Of a DNA stretch of 64,000 bases, positions 29,134 through 38,968 are shown piece after piece. The notes under the pieces are model-generated. The model saw only the letters and a program-made list of their open reading frames with translations, ran no database searches and was not told the DNA's origin. Location: positions 248,001 through 312,000 of the forward strand of contig NZ_AP024094.1 in the NCBI RefSeq assembly GCF_015140455.1, read 5' to 3'. Position numbers and translations under genes: made by a program. Position 1 is the stretch's first letter. Each line of letters begins with the position of its first letter. Source of the DNA: Jeongeupia sp. HS-3 (lineage in GTDB: Bacteria; Pseudomonadota; Gammaproteobacteria; Burkholderiales; Chitinibacteraceae).

Positions 29134-29901
29134 TTAACCAAATTTCCCGGTGATGTAGTCTTCGGTCGCCTTCTTTTTCGGCGTGGTGAAGATGCTGTCG
29201 GTTTCACCGACTTCGACCAGCTCGCCGAGGTACATATAGGCCGTGTAATCGGATACGCGCGCTGCCTGCTGCATATTGTGAGTCACGATGGCGATGGTGT
29301 AATCCTGCTTCAGCTCATGCACCAGTTCTTCAATGTGCGCGGTCGAAATCGGATCGAGTGCCGAAGTGGGTTCATCCAGTAGCAGTACTTCGGGTTTTAC
29401 CGCGACGGCGCGGGCGATGCACAGGCGCTGCTGCTGGCCACCGGAAAGGCCCAGACCCGATTGCTTGAGTTTGTCTTTGGCTTCCTTCCACAGCGCCGCC
29501 TTCTGCAGTGCCCATTCGACGCGATCGTCCATTTCGGATTTGGACAGGCTCTCGTACAGCTTTACGCCGAAGGCAATGTTGTCGTAGATCGACATCGGAA
29601 ACGGTGTCGGCTTCTGAAACACCATGCCAACCTTGGCGCGCAACATGTTCAGATCGACATTGTTGTCGAGCACGTTGCGGCCGTTCATGATGATCTCGCC
29701 TTCGGCGCGCAGCTTGGGGTAGAGGCCGTACATGCGGTTGAAGGTGCGCAAGAGCGTCGACTTGCCGCAGCCCGACGGGCCGATGAAGGCGGTGACCTTG
29801 CCTTCGCGGATGTCGAGGTTGATGTTTTTCAGGGCGTGGAAGTTGCCGTAGTAGAAGTTGAGGTTCTTGACGGCAATTTTCGGATTCAGTGTGTTGTTCA
29901 T
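29134..29901 (-). CDS. pstB: Phosphate ABC transporter ATP-binding protein
   Basis: 255 residues from ATG 29901 (minus). Walker A is GPSGCGKST, the signature LSGGQQQR and Walker [13 protein letters not shown]; the PstB-typical NRMYGLYP and [14 protein letters not shown] segments assign the subfamily. It is the nucleotide-binding subunit of the PstSCAB high-affinity phosphate importer and part of the PhoR signalling complex. It ends the pstSCAB operon in this window; phoU and phoB are not seen next to it. Confidence 0.97.
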   Translation of the reverse strand: MNNTLNPKIAVKNLNFYYGNFHALKNINLDIREGKVTAFIGPSGCGKSTLLRTFNRMYGLYPKLRAEGEIIMNGRNVLDNNVDLNMLRAKVGMVFQKPTPFPMSIYDNIAFGVKLYESLSKSEMDDRVEWALQKAALWKEAKDKLKQSGLGLSGGQQQRLCIARAVAVKPEVLLLDEPTSALDPISTAHIEELVHELKQDYTIAIVTHNMQQAARVSDYTAYMYLGELVEVGETDSIFTTPKKKATEDYITGKFG

Positions 29902-29935
29902 TGTCGGATCTCTGAATGGCTGGAAATCTGGGCGG

Positions 29936-30772
29936 TCAGTGCGACTTGGTCGGACGGACGAGGACACGGGCAATGATGTTGAGCGAGAGCACGAACAGGC
30001 CGATCAGCAGTGCACCTGCCCAGGCGAGCTTGTGCCAGTCGTCATACGGACTCATTGCGAACTGGAAGATCACCACCGGCAGGTTGGCCATCGGTTGGTT
30101 CATGTTCGAGTAAAACTGGTTGTTCAGCGCGGTAAACAGCAGCGGTGCGGTCTCGCCGACAATCCGGGCGACAGCAAGCAGAATGCCGGTTAGAACGCCG
30201 GCCTTGGCCGCACGCAGACTGACCTGCAATACCATCTTCCATTGCGGTGCACCGAGTGCATAGGCGGCCTCCCGCATGGTGTGCGGTACCAGTCGCAGCA
30301 TGTTCTCGGTCGTGCGTACCACGACCGGGATCACCAGCAGGGCTAGGGCGAGCGCGCCGGCCCAGCCGGAGAAGTGGCCGACCGTAGCAACGTAAACGTC
30401 GTAGATGAACAGGCCGATGACGATGGAAGGTGCCGACAGCAGGATATCGTTGATAAACCGCGTCGATGGTGCCAGCCAGCCACGCTCGCCAAACTCGGCG
30501 AGGTAGGTGCCGGCGAGGATGCCGATCGGCGTGCCGATCGCGACGCCAACCCCAGACATGGCCAAGCTGCCGACGATGGCGTTGGCGAGACCGCCGTCGC
30601 TACCTGGGGCTGGTGTGGTTTGGGTGAACAGCGTCATGCTAAGCCCGGCCAGGCCGTTGCTGAACAGGGTGTAGAGGATCCACAACAGCCAGAACAGACC
30701 AAAGGCCATCGCGGCAAGCGACAGCATCAGGCTCAGTTTGTTGATGACGCGGCGGCGAAAATAGAGATTCAT
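29936..30772 (-). CDS. pstA: Phosphate ABC transporter permease PstA
   Basis: 278 residues with six hydrophobic segments and the permease EAA-type loop [45 protein letters not shown] is the conserved PstA segment containing the charged residues needed for phosphate passage. It forms the membrane channel with PstC. The next gene (pstB) starts 34 bp downstream, and pstC ends 16 bp upstream. Confidence 0.96.
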   Translation of the reverse strand: MNLYFRRRVINKLSLMLSLAAMAFGLFWLLWILYTLFSNGLAGLSMTLFTQTTPAPGSDGGLANAIVGSLAMSGVGVAIGTPIGILAGTYLAEFGERGWLAPSTRFINDILLSAPSIVIGLFIYDVYVATVGHFSGWAGALALALLVIPVVVRTTENMLRLVPHTMREAAYALGAPQWKMVLQVSLRAAKAGVLTGILLAVARIVGETAPLLFTALNNQFYSNMNQPMANLPVVIFQFAMSPYDDWHKLAWAGALLIGLFVLSLNIIARVLVRPTKSH

Positions 30773-30788
30773 GTCGGTGCCCGTGATA

Positions 30789-31745
30789 TCAGGAGTGTGA
30801 GCCTTCGCTCTTTTCCAGTCGCAGCAGCATCAGCTTCGACAGGACGAGGACGACAAAGGTAATCAGGAACAGCAGCAGGCCGAGATTGATCAGTGAGGCT
30901 ACGTGCAGATTGCCGGTGGCTTCGGTGAATTCATTGGCCAGCGTCGCCGCGATCGAGGTGCCCGGATCAAACAGCGACGAGATGGTCTTGTGCGAGTTGC
31001 CGATCACAAAGGTCACCGCCATGGTTTCGCCCAGCGCCCGGCCAAGGCCCAGCATCACGCCGCCAACCACGCCTTGACGGGTGTAGGGCAGTACGACGTT
31101 CCAGACGACTTCCCAAGTGGTGCAGCCAAGACCGTAGGCCGATTCCTTCAGCATCGGCGGGACGACTTCGAACACGTCGCGCATCACCGAGGCGATATAG
31201 GGAATGACCATCACCGAGAGGATCAGCCCGGCCGTGAACATGCCGATACCCATTGGCGGGCCCTGGAACAGCCAGCCGATCATCGGAATGCCGGCGGCGG
31301 TTTCGGTTAGCCAGGGCTGGACGTTATCGGCGAACCACGGCGCGAAAACGAACAGGCCCCACATGCCGAAGATGATCGACGGCACGCCGGCCAGCAGCTC
31401 GATCGCGATGCCGAACGGGCGGCGCAACCAGGTTGGCGATAATTCGGTCAGGAAAATGGCAATGCCGAAACTGACCGGTACGCCGATCAGCAGTGCGATC
31501 AGCGACGACAGTAGCGTGCCGCGGATCGAGTTCCAGCCGCCGAACTGCTCGGTGACCGGGTTCCAGTCGCTGCTGGTGATGAAGCCTAGGCCGAATGCCT
31601 TGATGGCGGGCCAGGCGCCGTGAATCAGCGACAAAATGATGGCGAGCAGCAGCGCCAGTACAAAGAAGGCAAAAAAGCGGGTCGAGCCGCGAAAAACCAT
31701 GTCTTGCAGGGCTTGCCGCTTTAGCCGTAACTCTTGGGGCGTCAT
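30789..31745 (-). CDS. pstC: Phosphate ABC transporter permease PstC
   Basis: 318 residues. ATG 31745 (minus) is preceded by GGAG with 6 bp spacing, better than an ATG six codons upstream that has no such site. Six transmembrane segments are present, with the cytoplasmic loop [23 protein letters not shown] and the conserved [18 protein letters not shown]. It pairs with PstA in the phosphate channel. The long first periplasmic loop with [15 protein letters not shown] is PstC-typical. Confidence 0.96.
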   Translation of the reverse strand: MTPQELRLKRQALQDMVFRGSTRFFAFFVLALLLAIILSLIHGAWPAIKAFGLGFITSSDWNPVTEQFGGWNSIRGTLLSSLIALLIGVPVSFGIAIFLTELSPTWLRRPFGIAIELLAGVPSIIFGMWGLFVFAPWFADNVQPWLTETAAGIPMIGWLFQGPPMGIGMFTAGLILSVMVIPYIASVMRDVFEVVPPMLKESAYGLGCTTWEVVWNVVLPYTRQGVVGGVMLGLGRALGETMAVTFVIGNSHKTISSLFDPGTSIAATLANEFTEATGNLHVASLINLGLLLFLITFVVLVLSKLMLLRLEKSEGSHS

Positions 31746-31771
31746 GAACGTCTCCGGTTCCATTCAATGCA

Positions 31772-31794
31772 ACAGGAGCCACGCGGGCTCCTGT
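31772..31794 (-). terminator. Intercistronic hairpin between pstS and pstC
   Basis: A 9-bp perfect stem ACAGGAGCC/GGCTCCTGT with a 5-nt loop and no strong T-run on the minus strand. It probably stabilises the pstS mRNA 3' end and lowers read-through to pstCAB, giving more binding protein than transporter. Confidence 0.65.
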
Positions 31795-31847
31795 CGCTTT
31801 TCGGTAGCGGCGGATTCTAATCGACGCCGGCCGCTACCGCTTACTTC

Positions 31848-32888
31848 TTACTTCCAGATCGGCGTATTGCCTGCGTCGGAAATCTGTTTCCACGAGCCAC
31901 GGATCACATCCTTGACCGTAGCCGGCATCGGCACGTAATCCATGTCGAGCGATACCTTGTCGCCATCCTTGTACGCCCAGTCGAAGAATTTCAGCACTTC
32001 GGTGCCATTGATCGGCTTGTCCTGCTTCTTCTGCATCAGGATGAAAGTCGCGCCGGTGATTGGCCAGGAATCCTTGCCTGCCTGGTCGGTCAGCACCACG
32101 CCAAAGCCCGGTGTGCCCTTCCAGTCGGCGCTGGCTGCCGCGGCCTTGAAGGTTGCGTCATCGGGTTGTACGAAAGCGCCGGTCTTGTTTTGCAGCTGGG
32201 TGTAGCCCATCTTGTTCTGCTTGGCATAGGCATATTCGACGTAGCCGATCGCGCCCTTGATGCGTTGCACGTACTGCGCTACGCCTTCGTTGCCCTTGCC
32301 GCCAACACCGGCCGGCCATTGTACCGAAGCATCGTTACCGACTTTTTCTTTCCAGTCGGCCGAAACCTTGGACAGATAATTGGTAAAGATCCAGGTGGTG
32401 CCCGAGCCATCGGCGCGGTGCACAACGGTGATACCCAGGTCCGGCAGCTTCACGCCCGGGTTCAGCTTGGCGATCGCCGGGTCGTTCCATTTCTTGATCT
32501 TGCCAAGGAAAAGATCAGCCAGCAAAGTCGGCGTGAGCTTGAGTTCGCCGCCCTTGATGCCTTCGACGTTGACGATAGGTACCACGCCGCCCAGGACGGT
32601 CGGGAACTGTACCAGGCCCGATTTTTCCAGTTCTTCAGCCTTCAAAGGCTTGTCGGTTGCGCCGAAATCGACGGTCTTGGCCTGAATCTGTTTGATGCCA
32701 CCGCCGGATCCGATCGACTGATAGTTCATGCCTACGCCACTCTTGGCCTTGTACTGCTCCGCCCACTTCGCGTACAGCGGGTACGGGAAAGTCGCACCGG
32801 CGCCAGTGATGTCGACGGCGCTAGCATACGCAGTGAACAGACCAGCCGTGAGGCCGACGCTAACGAGCAGTTTGCGCCCAAAGGTCAT
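31848..32888 (-). CDS. pstS: Periplasmic phosphate-binding protein PstS
   Basis: 346 residues. The signal peptide (about 1-24, KLLVSVGLTAGLFTAYASA) is followed by ITGAGATFPYPLYAKW, the canonical PstS start. Phosphate contacts lie in GSGGGIKQI and HRADGSGTTWIFTNYL. It captures inorganic phosphate in the periplasm and delivers it to PstCA. It is first in the minus-strand pstSCAB operon. Phosphate-starvation control through PhoB is expected from the family, but only a weak Pho-box-like site is visible upstream. Confidence 0.97.
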   Translation of the reverse strand: MTFGRKLLVSVGLTAGLFTAYASAVDITGAGATFPYPLYAKWAEQYKAKSGVGMNYQSIGSGGGIKQIQAKTVDFGATDKPLKAEELEKSGLVQFPTVLGGVVPIVNVEGIKGGELKLTPTLLADLFLGKIKKWNDPAIAKLNPGVKLPDLGITVVHRADGSGTTWIFTNYLSKVSADWKEKVGNDASVQWPAGVGGKGNEGVAQYVQRIKGAIGYVEYAYAKQNKMGYTQLQNKTGAFVQPDDATFKAAAASADWKGTPGFGVVLTDQAGKDSWPITGATFILMQKKQDKPINGTEVLKFFDWAYKDGDKVSLDMDYVPMPATVKDVIRGSWKQISDAGNTPIWK

Positions 32889-32954
32889 GATCGAATCTCC
32901 TGAGATTTTTTGGTTGGGTGGATCGGTTGACGAGGAGCATCGTAGTGCGTTGAT

Positions 32955-32972
32955 GTTTCCGAAATATTACAA
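32955..32972 (-). promoter_or_regulatory. Weak Pho-box-like site upstream of pstS
   Basis: Minus strand: TTGTAAT-ATTT-CGGAAAC, two 7-mers with the correct 4-bp spacing of the PhoB box but only 9 of 14 matches to CTGTCAT/CTGTCAC. It lies about 65 bp upstream of the pstS ATG. Confidence 0.25.
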
Positions 32973-33042
32973 GTCGCTCGCTTTGACTGCTGACTGTTCT
33001 ATCGCGCCGCGACAAGCGGCATTTAATTGGGTTTGAGGTGGT

Positions 33043-33071
33043 TTGACGGAGATAGGGCATGGGCTTAGAAT
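33043..33071 (+). promoter_or_regulatory. Sigma70 promoter for tpiA
   Basis: TTGACG (33043-33048), a 17-bp spacer, TAGAAT (33066-33071). The expected start of transcription near 33078 leaves a leader of about 25 nt. It diverges from pstS across 215 bp. Confidence 0.8.
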
Positions 33072-33103
33072 CGAGGGCTTTTCCGGCGGGTGCCGAGACG
33101 CGA

Positions 33104-33814
33104 ATGAGCAGAAAACAGGTCTTGGGTAACTGGAAGATGCATGGCAGCATCGGGCAGATCCGGTCTGTTTTATCCGAGCTTGCGCGTGCGGAGCTCGGCT
33201 CCAATGTGTCGGTTTGCGTTGCGTATCCCTACCTTGGTCTGGCCAAGACCTTGCTGACGGAAACCGCGGTGCAGATTGGTGCCCAGGATGTGTGCGAATT
33301 TCATATCGGCGCGTATACCGGTGAAGTATCGGCGGCGATGCTGGCCGATGTCGGGTGCGAGCTGGTTATCGTGGGGCACTCGGAGCGGCGGCGTTACTTT
33401 GGTGAAACCAGCGAAACGGCGGCGCGCAAGGTGAGGGCAACGCTGGATGCGGGCTTGCTGCCGGTATACTGCGTCGGCGAAACGGCCGAGCAGCGTGAAA
33501 GTGGCATCGCCCATCAGGTGATTGCCGAAGAATTGCAAGTGCTGGCCGGCGTGCCGACCAGCTTGTACGCGGTGGCTTATGAGCCGTCGTGGGCGGTCGG
33601 AACCGGGGTTGTTGCAACACCCGAGCAGATCGCAGAAATGCACGCGTTCATCAAGCAAACGCTCGATGTGCGCACCCGTGTGTTGTACGGGGGTAGTGTC
33701 AAGGCGTCGAATACGGCGCAGGTGCTGGCGGTAGATGGCGTCGATGGTGTGCTCGTGGGTGGGGCCGCGCTGTCGGCAAGCGAGTTTCTCGAGATCTGTC
33801 GCATCGCTGGCTGA
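33104..33814 (+). CDS. tpiA: Triosephosphate isomerase
   Basis: 236 residues from ATG 33104; a Met 15 codons upstream falls over the promoter and is rejected. Catalytic residues are visible: Lys11 in LGNWKMHG, His in VIVGHSERRRYFGE and Glu in AYEPSWAVGTG; the phosphate-gripping loop is YGGSVKASNTAQ. It interconverts dihydroxyacetone phosphate and glyceraldehyde-3-phosphate. Slightly shorter than the usual 250 residues. secG follows under its own promoter. Confidence 0.97.
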   Translation: MSRKQVLGNWKMHGSIGQIRSVLSELARAELGSNVSVCVAYPYLGLAKTLLTETAVQIGAQDVCEFHIGAYTGEVSAAMLADVGCELVIVGHSERRRYFGETSETAARKVRATLDAGLLPVYCVGETAEQRESGIAHQVIAEELQVLAGVPTSLYAVAYEPSWAVGTGVVATPEQIAEMHAFIKQTLDVRTRVLYGGSVKASNTAQVLAVDGVDGVLVGGAALSASEFLEICRIAG

Positions 33815-33843
33815 TTGCAAAATTCACATTGCGGCGCTACAAT
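33815..33843 (+). promoter_or_regulatory. Sigma70 promoter for secG
   Basis: TTGCAA (33815-33820), a 17-bp spacer, TACAAT (33838-33843), starting directly after the tpiA stop and 24 bp before the secG ATG. Confidence 0.65.
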
Positions 33844-33867
33844 TTTGCCGCGTCTATCGAGCAAATA

Positions 33868-34197
33868 ATGGAACTGATTAAGAATCTGGCACTAATCGTG
33901 AATGTAATCTCCGCGATTGCGGTGATCGTTCTCGTGCTGATGCAGCATGGCAAGGGGGCCGACATGGGTGCGGCTTTTGGTAGCGGTTCGGCCGGTAGCC
34001 TGTTTGGCTCGTCGGGCTCCGCCAACTTCCTCAGCCGCTGCACCGCTGTGTGCGCCACCATCTTCTTTGTTTCCTGCCTCGCGCTGGTGCTGGTCATGAA
34101 TCCATCCACCAAGAAAGATTCGCTTGGTGTGATGAGCGGCGTTAAGCCGGTGGCCAGCCAGCCTGCTCAGTCGACGCAGAACAAGATTCCGGAATAA
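33868..34197 (+). CDS. secG: Preprotein translocase subunit SecG
   Basis: 109 residues from ATG 33868. Two transmembrane helices (about 5-25 and 54-74) flank the conserved cytosolic loop LMQHGKGADMGAAFGSGSAGSLFGSSGSANFL. SecG stabilises SecYE and assists the SecA cycle. The secG/tRNA-Leu(GAG) order is the same as E. coli secG-leuU, and the tRNA is probably co-transcribed, since no good -35 is seen before it. Confidence 0.96.
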   Translation: MELIKNLALIVNVISAIAVIVLVLMQHGKGADMGAAFGSGSAGSLFGSSGSANFLSRCTAVCATIFFVSCLALVLVMNPSTKKDSLGVMSGVKPVASQPAQSTQNKIPE

Positions 34198-34233
34198 GCG
34201 TCTGCGCCCGCGACTGCTTTTTCCTTATGATTG

Positions 34234-34318
34234 GCCGACATGGTGAAATTGGTAGACACGCTATCTTGAGGGGGTAGTGGCTGCGGCTGTGTGAGTTCGA
34301 GTCTCACTGTCGGCACCA
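34234..34318 (+). tRNA. tRNA-Leu (anticodon GAG)
   Basis: 85 nt including an encoded CCA. The acceptor arms GCCGACA/TGTCGGC pair perfectly. The anticodon stem CTATC/GGTAG closes loop TTGAGGG with GAG at 34268-34270, and a variable arm of class II type is present. TTCGAGTC gives the T-loop. It reads CUU/CUC. A TATGAT -10-like box precedes it without a -35. Confidence 0.96.
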
Positions 34319-34328
34319 TCTGTTTATG

Positions 34329-34356
34329 AAAAAACCGGGGCAACCCGGTTTTTTTT
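34329..34356 (+). terminator. Terminator after tRNA-Leu
   Basis: Stem AAAAACCGGG/CCCGGTTTTT with a GCAA loop and eight T. It separates secG-tRNA from the nuo operon. Confidence 0.93.
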
Positions 34357-34437
34357 CGAGCGCGATAACAAGTGAGCCGGGCGTGATGCGTCCGGTGTTG
34401 TCGTTAGATCAACATCATTCAAGAAACGGGGATTTGC

Positions 34438-34809
34438 ATGCTAGAAGAGAATTACTTCCCCATTTTGCTGTTCCTGATCATCGGCCTTCTCGTCGGTGTC
34501 GCTCCGCTCTGTATGGGGTGGGGGGTCAGCAAAATGCTGGGGACCAATAAACCCGATGCCGAAAAGCTTTTGCCGTACGAGTGCGGTTTCGATGCCTTCG
34601 AAGAAGGCCGCATGCAGTTTGATGTCCGTTATTACCTCGTCGCCATCCTGTTCATTCTGTTCGATCTCGAAGTGGCCTTCCTGGTGCCTTGGGCGCTGGT
34701 GCTCAAGGATATCGGCAGCTTCGGCTTCTTCTCCATGATGATTTTCCTGGCCGTTCTGGTTGTTGGTTTCATCTACGAGTGGAAGAAGGGCGCTTTGGAG
34801 TGGGAGTGA
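34438..34809 (+). CDS. nuoA: NADH-quinone oxidoreductase subunit A
   Basis: 123 residues with three transmembrane helices and the conserved loop [39 protein letters not shown], whose Cys and acidic residues lie near the quinone site of complex I. It is first of the nuoA-N operon. The 80 bp upstream hold no convincing sigma70 pair, so the operon promoter is unassigned. Confidence 0.97.
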   Translation: MLEENYFPILLFLIIGLLVGVAPLCMGWGVSKMLGTNKPDAEKLLPYECGFDAFEEGRMQFDVRYYLVAILFILFDLEVAFLVPWALVLKDIGSFGFFSMMIFLAVLVVGFIYEWKKGALEWE

Positions 34810-34813
34810 TTTG

Positions 34814-35290
34814 ATGCAAGCGCAAAACCTTGAAAAAGGGTTTCTCACGACGACGGTCGATACCGTCGTCAACTGGACCCGTACCGGCTCGTTGTGGCCG
34901 ATGACCTTTGGACTCGCCTGTTGCGCGGTCGAGATGATGCACGCCGGCGCGGCGCGTTATGACCTCGACCGTTTCGGCATCGTGTTCCGCCCGTCGCCGC
35001 GCCAGTCCGATCTGATGATCGTGGCGGGTACCTTGTGCAACAAGATGGCGCCGGCGCTACGCCGTGTCTACGACCAGATGCCCGAGCCACGCTGGGTGCT
35101 GTCGATGGGCTCGTGCGCCAATGGGGGTGGTTACTACCACTACTCGTACTCGGTGGTGCGTGGTTGCGATCGCATCGTGCCAGTCGATGTGTACGTGCCG
35201 GGCTGTCCGCCGACGGCAGAAGCGCTGCTGTACGGCTTGATCCAGTTGCAGAACAAGATCAAGCGCACCAACACGATCGCGCGGAGCTGA
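34814..35290 (+). CDS. nuoB: NADH-quinone oxidoreductase subunit B
   Basis: 158 residues from ATG 34814. Ligands of the terminal 4Fe-4S cluster N2 are the tandem Cys in [10 protein letters not shown], Cys in MGSCANGGG and Cys in [11 protein letters not shown]. NuoB passes electrons to quinone at the interface with NuoD. Four bases separate it from the nuoA stop. Confidence 0.97.
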   Translation: MQAQNLEKGFLTTTVDTVVNWTRTGSLWPMTFGLACCAVEMMHAGAARYDLDRFGIVFRPSPRQSDLMIVAGTLCNKMAPALRRVYDQMPEPRWVLSMGSCANGGGYYHYSYSVVRGCDRIVPVDVYVPGCPPTAEALLYGLIQLQNKIKRTNTIARS

Positions 35291-35294
35291 CCCG

Positions 35295-35888
35295 ATGGCC
35301 AAGCTGAATACCCTGATGGAAAGCCTCGAGCGCGTGCTCGGCGACAAGCTCGCCAATATCAAATGCGTGCTTGATGAGGTGACGATCGAGATCAAGGCCG
35401 CCGATTACGCCGCGGCCATGCTCCTGCTGCGTGACCATGCCGAGCTGCGCTTCGAATCCTGTGTCGACGTCTGTGGTGTCGACTACAGCACGTACAAAGA
35501 CAGTGTCTGGGAAGGCTCGCGTTTTGCCGCGGTCTACCACTTGCTGTCGTACGCCAATAACCAGCGTTTGCGCGTACGCGTGTTTGCGCTGGACGATGAT
35601 TTCCCGGTGCTGCCGTCGTCGGTCGATGTCTGGTCGGGCAATAACTGGTTCGAGCGCGAAGCGTTCGACCTGTACGGCATCATTTTTGAAGGCCATCCGG
35701 ACTTGCGTCGCATTCTGACTGACTACGGTTTTGTCGGTCACCCGTTCCGCAAGGACTTCCCGGTCTCGGGTTACGTCGAAATGCGTTACGACCCCGAGCA
35801 GGCGCGTGTGATTTATCAGCCCGTCACCATTGAGCCGCGCGAAATCACCCCGCGCATCATTCGCGAGGAGAACTACGGTGGCGTCTGA
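35295..35888 (+). CDS. nuoC: NADH-quinone oxidoreductase subunit C
   Basis: 197 residues, the 30-kDa subunit. The family signature is [38 protein letters not shown]. NuoC is a separate gene here, unlike the fused NuoCD of E. coli, as usual in betaproteobacteria. It overlaps the GTG start of nuoD by 11 bp. Confidence 0.97.
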   Translation: MAKLNTLMESLERVLGDKLANIKCVLDEVTIEIKAADYAAAMLLLRDHAELRFESCVDVCGVDYSTYKDSVWEGSRFAAVYHLLSYANNQRLRVRVFALDDDFPVLPSSVDVWSGNNWFEREAFDLYGIIFEGHPDLRRILTDYGFVGHPFRKDFPVSGYVEMRYDPEQARVIYQPVTIEPREITPRIIREENYGGV

Positions 35889-37134
35889 AATCCGTAACTA
35901 CACCCTCAACTTCGGCCCGCAGCACCCGGCTGCGCACGGCGTGTTGCGCCTCGTGCTCGAACTCGACGGCGAAGTCGTCGAGCGTGCCGACCCGCATATC
36001 GGCCTTTTGCATCGCGCCACCGAAAAACTGGCCGAATCCAAGACCTATATTCAGTCGCTGCCGTATATGGATCGTCTCGACTATGTGTCGATGATGGCCA
36101 ACGAGCACGCGTACTGCATGGCGATCGAAAAGCTGCTGCAGCTTGATGTGCCGATCCGTGCGCAATACATCCGCGTGATGTTCGACGAAATCACCCGGGT
36201 GCTGAATCACCTGATGTGGATCGGCTCGCACGGCCTCGATTGCGGCGCGATGACCGTTTTTCTGTACGCCTTCCGCGAACGTGAAGATCTGATGGATGTC
36301 TACGAGGCAGTGTCGGGCGCGCGTATGCACGCGGCTTACTACCGTCCAGGTGGCGTGTATCGCGATCTGCCGGACACCATGCCGCAATACCAGGCATCCA
36401 AGGTGCGCAACGCGGCCGCGATCAAGAAACTCAATGCCAATCGCGAAGGTTCGGTGCTCGATTTCATCGAAGACTTCACCAACCGTTTCCCGACCTGCGT
36501 CGACGAATACGAAACGCTGCTGACCGATAACCGCATCTGGAAGCAACGGACCGTCGGCATTGGCGTGCTGAGCGCGGAGCGCGCGATGGCGCTGGGGCTG
36601 ACCGGTCCGATGCTGCGTGGCTCGGGTGTGGCTTGGGACTTGCGCAAAAAGCAGCCGTACGAAGTTTATGACAAGCTCGATTTCGATATTCCGGTCGGCG
36701 TGAATGGCGATTGCTACGACCGCTATCTGGTGCGTATCGAAGAAATGCGCCAGTCCAATCGCATCATCAAGCAGTGCGTGAAATGGCTGCGCGAGAATCC
36801 GGGCCCTGTGATCACCACCGACACCAAGGTGGCGCCGCCGTCGCGTGAAAGCATGAAGACGAATATGGAGGATCTGATCCACCACTTCAAGCTGTTCACC
36901 GAGGGTATGCACGTGCCCGAAGGCGAGGCGTATGCCGCCATTGAGCACCCGAAGGGCGAGTTCGGCATCTATATGGTGTCCGACGGTGCCAACAAGCCGT
37001 ACCGGCTGAAAATTCGCGCGCCGGGCTTTGCCCATTTGGCCGCGCTCGACGAAATGGCGCGTGGCCACATGTTGTCCGACGTTGTCGCCATTATCGGTAC
37101 GCAAGACATCGTTTTCGGGGAGATTGACCGCTAA
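35878..37134 (+). CDS. nuoD: NADH-quinone oxidoreductase subunit D
   Basis: 418 residues from GTG 35878, with GAGGAG upstream inside nuoC. The start [22 protein letters not shown] is the 49-kDa subunit signature; its His and a downstream Tyr form the quinone pocket. [16 protein letters not shown] and the C-terminal [19 protein letters not shown] are conserved. The stop overlaps the nuoE ATG by one base. Confidence 0.97.
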   Translation: MASEIRNYTLNFGPQHPAAHGVLRLVLELDGEVVERADPHIGLLHRATEKLAESKTYIQSLPYMDRLDYVSMMANEHAYCMAIEKLLQLDVPIRAQYIRVMFDEITRVLNHLMWIGSHGLDCGAMTVFLYAFREREDLMDVYEAVSGARMHAAYYRPGGVYRDLPDTMPQYQASKVRNAAAIKKLNANREGSVLDFIEDFTNRFPTCVDEYETLLTDNRIWKQRTVGIGVLSAERAMALGLTGPMLRGSGVAWDLRKKQPYEVYDKLDFDIPVGVNGDCYDRYLVRIEEMRQSNRIIKQCVKWLRENPGPVITTDTKVAPPSRESMKTNMEDLIHHFKLFTEGMHVPEGEAYAAIEHPKGEFGIYMVSDGANKPYRLKIRAPGFAHLAALDEMARGHMLSDVVAIIGTQDIVFGEIDR

Positions 37135-37637
37135 TGGTTACCAGTAATCTGACACCGGCAGCTACGCTGAGTGCCGATTCGCAAGCGCGGATCGATCGCG
37201 AGCTTGCCAAATATCCTGCGGACCAGCGTCGCTCGGCCTTGATGAGCGCCTTGCGCATTGCTCAGGTTGAACATCGCTGGTTGTCGAACGAGATCGTCGC
37301 TGTCGTCGCCGACTATGTTGGCGTTGCGCCGATCGCGGCGATGGAAGTCGCCACGTTCTACAACATGTTTGATCTTAAGCCCGTGGGTCGCCATAAGATT
37401 ACCGTCTGTACCAACCTGCCCTGTGCCTTGTCGGGCGGGTATCAGGCCGCTGATTACCTGAAGAGCAAACTCGGCATCGGTTTCAATGAAACCACCGCCG
37501 ACGGCAAGTTCACGCTGAAGGAAGGTGAATGCATGGGCGCTTGCGGGTACGCGCCGGTGATGCTGGTGAACAACCACAGCATGTGCAATCACATGACGCC
37601 TGAGGCGATCGACAAGAAACTGGCGGAGCTCGAATAA
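37134..37637 (+). CDS. nuoE: NADH-quinone oxidoreductase subunit E
   Basis: 167 residues of the 24-kDa, thioredoxin-like subunit. The four Cys of the 2Fe-2S cluster N1a are in CTNLPCAL and [11 protein letters not shown]. It belongs to the NADH-input module with NuoF and NuoG. The ATG overlaps the nuoD TAA. Confidence 0.97.
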   Translation: MVTSNLTPAATLSADSQARIDRELAKYPADQRRSALMSALRIAQVEHRWLSNEIVAVVADYVGVAPIAAMEVATFYNMFDLKPVGRHKITVCTNLPCALSGGYQAADYLKSKLGIGFNETTADGKFTLKEGECMGACGYAPVMLVNNHSMCNHMTPEAIDKKLAELE

Positions 37638-37638
37638 G

Positions 37639-38928
37639 ATGACCGTTTACGTCAAAGGCGTCGTATTCGAGGGTGTTGATCTGGATGATCAAAACAGCTG
37701 GAAGCTCGACTCATATGTGCAGCGTGGCGGTTATGCCGCGCTGAAGAAAATCATCGCCAACAAAATCACGCAGGATGAAATCATCGCCGAGATGAAAGCA
37801 TCCGGCTTGCGTGGCCGTGGCGGTGCAGGCTTTCCGACCGGGCTGAAGTGGTCGTTCATGCCGCGCAGCTTCCCGGGTCAGAAGTATCTCGTCTGCAATA
37901 CCGACGAGGGCGAACCGGGTACCTTCAAGGATCTGGATATCCAGGTGTACAACCCGCATGCGCTGATCGAAGGCATGATCATCGGCGCGTATGCGATGGG
38001 CATCACCGTCGGGTACAACTACATCCACGGCGAAGTGTTCGAGGCTTATGAGCGCTTTGAAGTCGCGCTGGAAGAAGCCCGCGCTGCCGGCTTCCTCGGC
38101 GACAACATCCTGGGTTCGGATTTCTGCTTCCAGTTGCACGGCCATCACGGTTACGGCGCCTATATCTGCGGCGAAGAAACCGCCTTGCTCGAATCGCTCG
38201 AAGGCAAGAAAGGCCAGCCGCGCTTCAAGCCGCCATTCCCGGCCAGTTTTGGCCTGTATGGCAAGCCGACCACAATCAATAACACCGAAACATTTGCCTC
38301 GGTGCCGTACATCATCCGCGAGGGTGGGCAGAAATTCCTTGAGCTGGGCAAGCCGAACAACGGCGGCACCAAGCTGTTCTCGGTCTCGGGGCATGTGAAC
38401 CGCCCGGGCAACTACGAGATTCCGCTCGGCACACCGTTCAGCGAACTGCTGGAAATGTGCGGCGGCATGCGCGACGGCAAGAAACTCAAGGCGGTGATTC
38501 CCGGCGGTTCGTCCTCCCCGGTCTTGCCGGCCGACATCATCATGCAGTGCACGATGGACTATGACTCGATTTCCAAGGCGGGGTCGATGCTCGGCTCCGG
38601 TGCGGTCATCGTCATGGACGAAACCACCTGCATGGTGAAGGCGCTCGAGCGTTTGTCGTACTTCTACTTCGAAGAGTCATGCGGTCAGTGCACGCCTTGC
38701 CGTGAAGGCACGGGCTGGCTGTATCGCGTTGTCCACCGGATCGAACGCGGCGAAGGCCGTCCGGAAGATCTCGATCTGCTGTTGTCCGTTGGCGGTAATA
38801 TCGCCGGTCGGACCATCTGCGCGCTCGGCGATGCCGCCGTGATGCCGGTGCAGGGGATGCTCAAGCATTTCCGCAGCGAATTCGAACACCACATTGAACA
38901 CAAGCAGTGCCTGGTTCCAGGCTTCTGA
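37639..38928 (+). CDS. nuoF: NADH-quinone oxidoreductase subunit F
   Basis: 429 residues, the 51-kDa flavoprotein. Glycine-rich NADH/FMN segments are [16 protein letters not shown] and [16 protein letters not shown]; cluster N3 is bound by [14 protein letters not shown] plus a later Cys in [11 protein letters not shown]. It accepts the hydride from NADH onto FMN. It follows nuoE after one base. Confidence 0.97.
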   Translation: MTVYVKGVVFEGVDLDDQNSWKLDSYVQRGGYAALKKIIANKITQDEIIAEMKASGLRGRGGAGFPTGLKWSFMPRSFPGQKYLVCNTDEGEPGTFKDLDIQVYNPHALIEGMIIGAYAMGITVGYNYIHGEVFEAYERFEVALEEARAAGFLGDNILGSDFCFQLHGHHGYGAYICGEETALLESLEGKKGQPRFKPPFPASFGLYGKPTTINNTETFASVPYIIREGGQKFLELGKPNNGGTKLFSVSGHVNRPGNYEIPLGTPFSELLEMCGGMRDGKKLKAVIPGGSSSPVLPADIIMQCTMDYDSISKAGSMLGSGAVIVMDETTCMVKALERLSYFYFEESCGQCTPCREGTGWLYRVVHRIERGEGRPEDLDLLLSVGGNIAGRTICALGDAAVMPVQGMLKHFRSEFEHHIEHKQCLVPGF

Positions 38929-38968
38929 GTGGGTTTGGTTAAAAATTTGCCATTGAATCGAGTCGATC

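Noticed and set aside
32889-33103. A clear Pho box upstream of pstS
   Set aside because: Only a 9/14 match with correct spacing was found; listed with low confidence, not counted as a finding.
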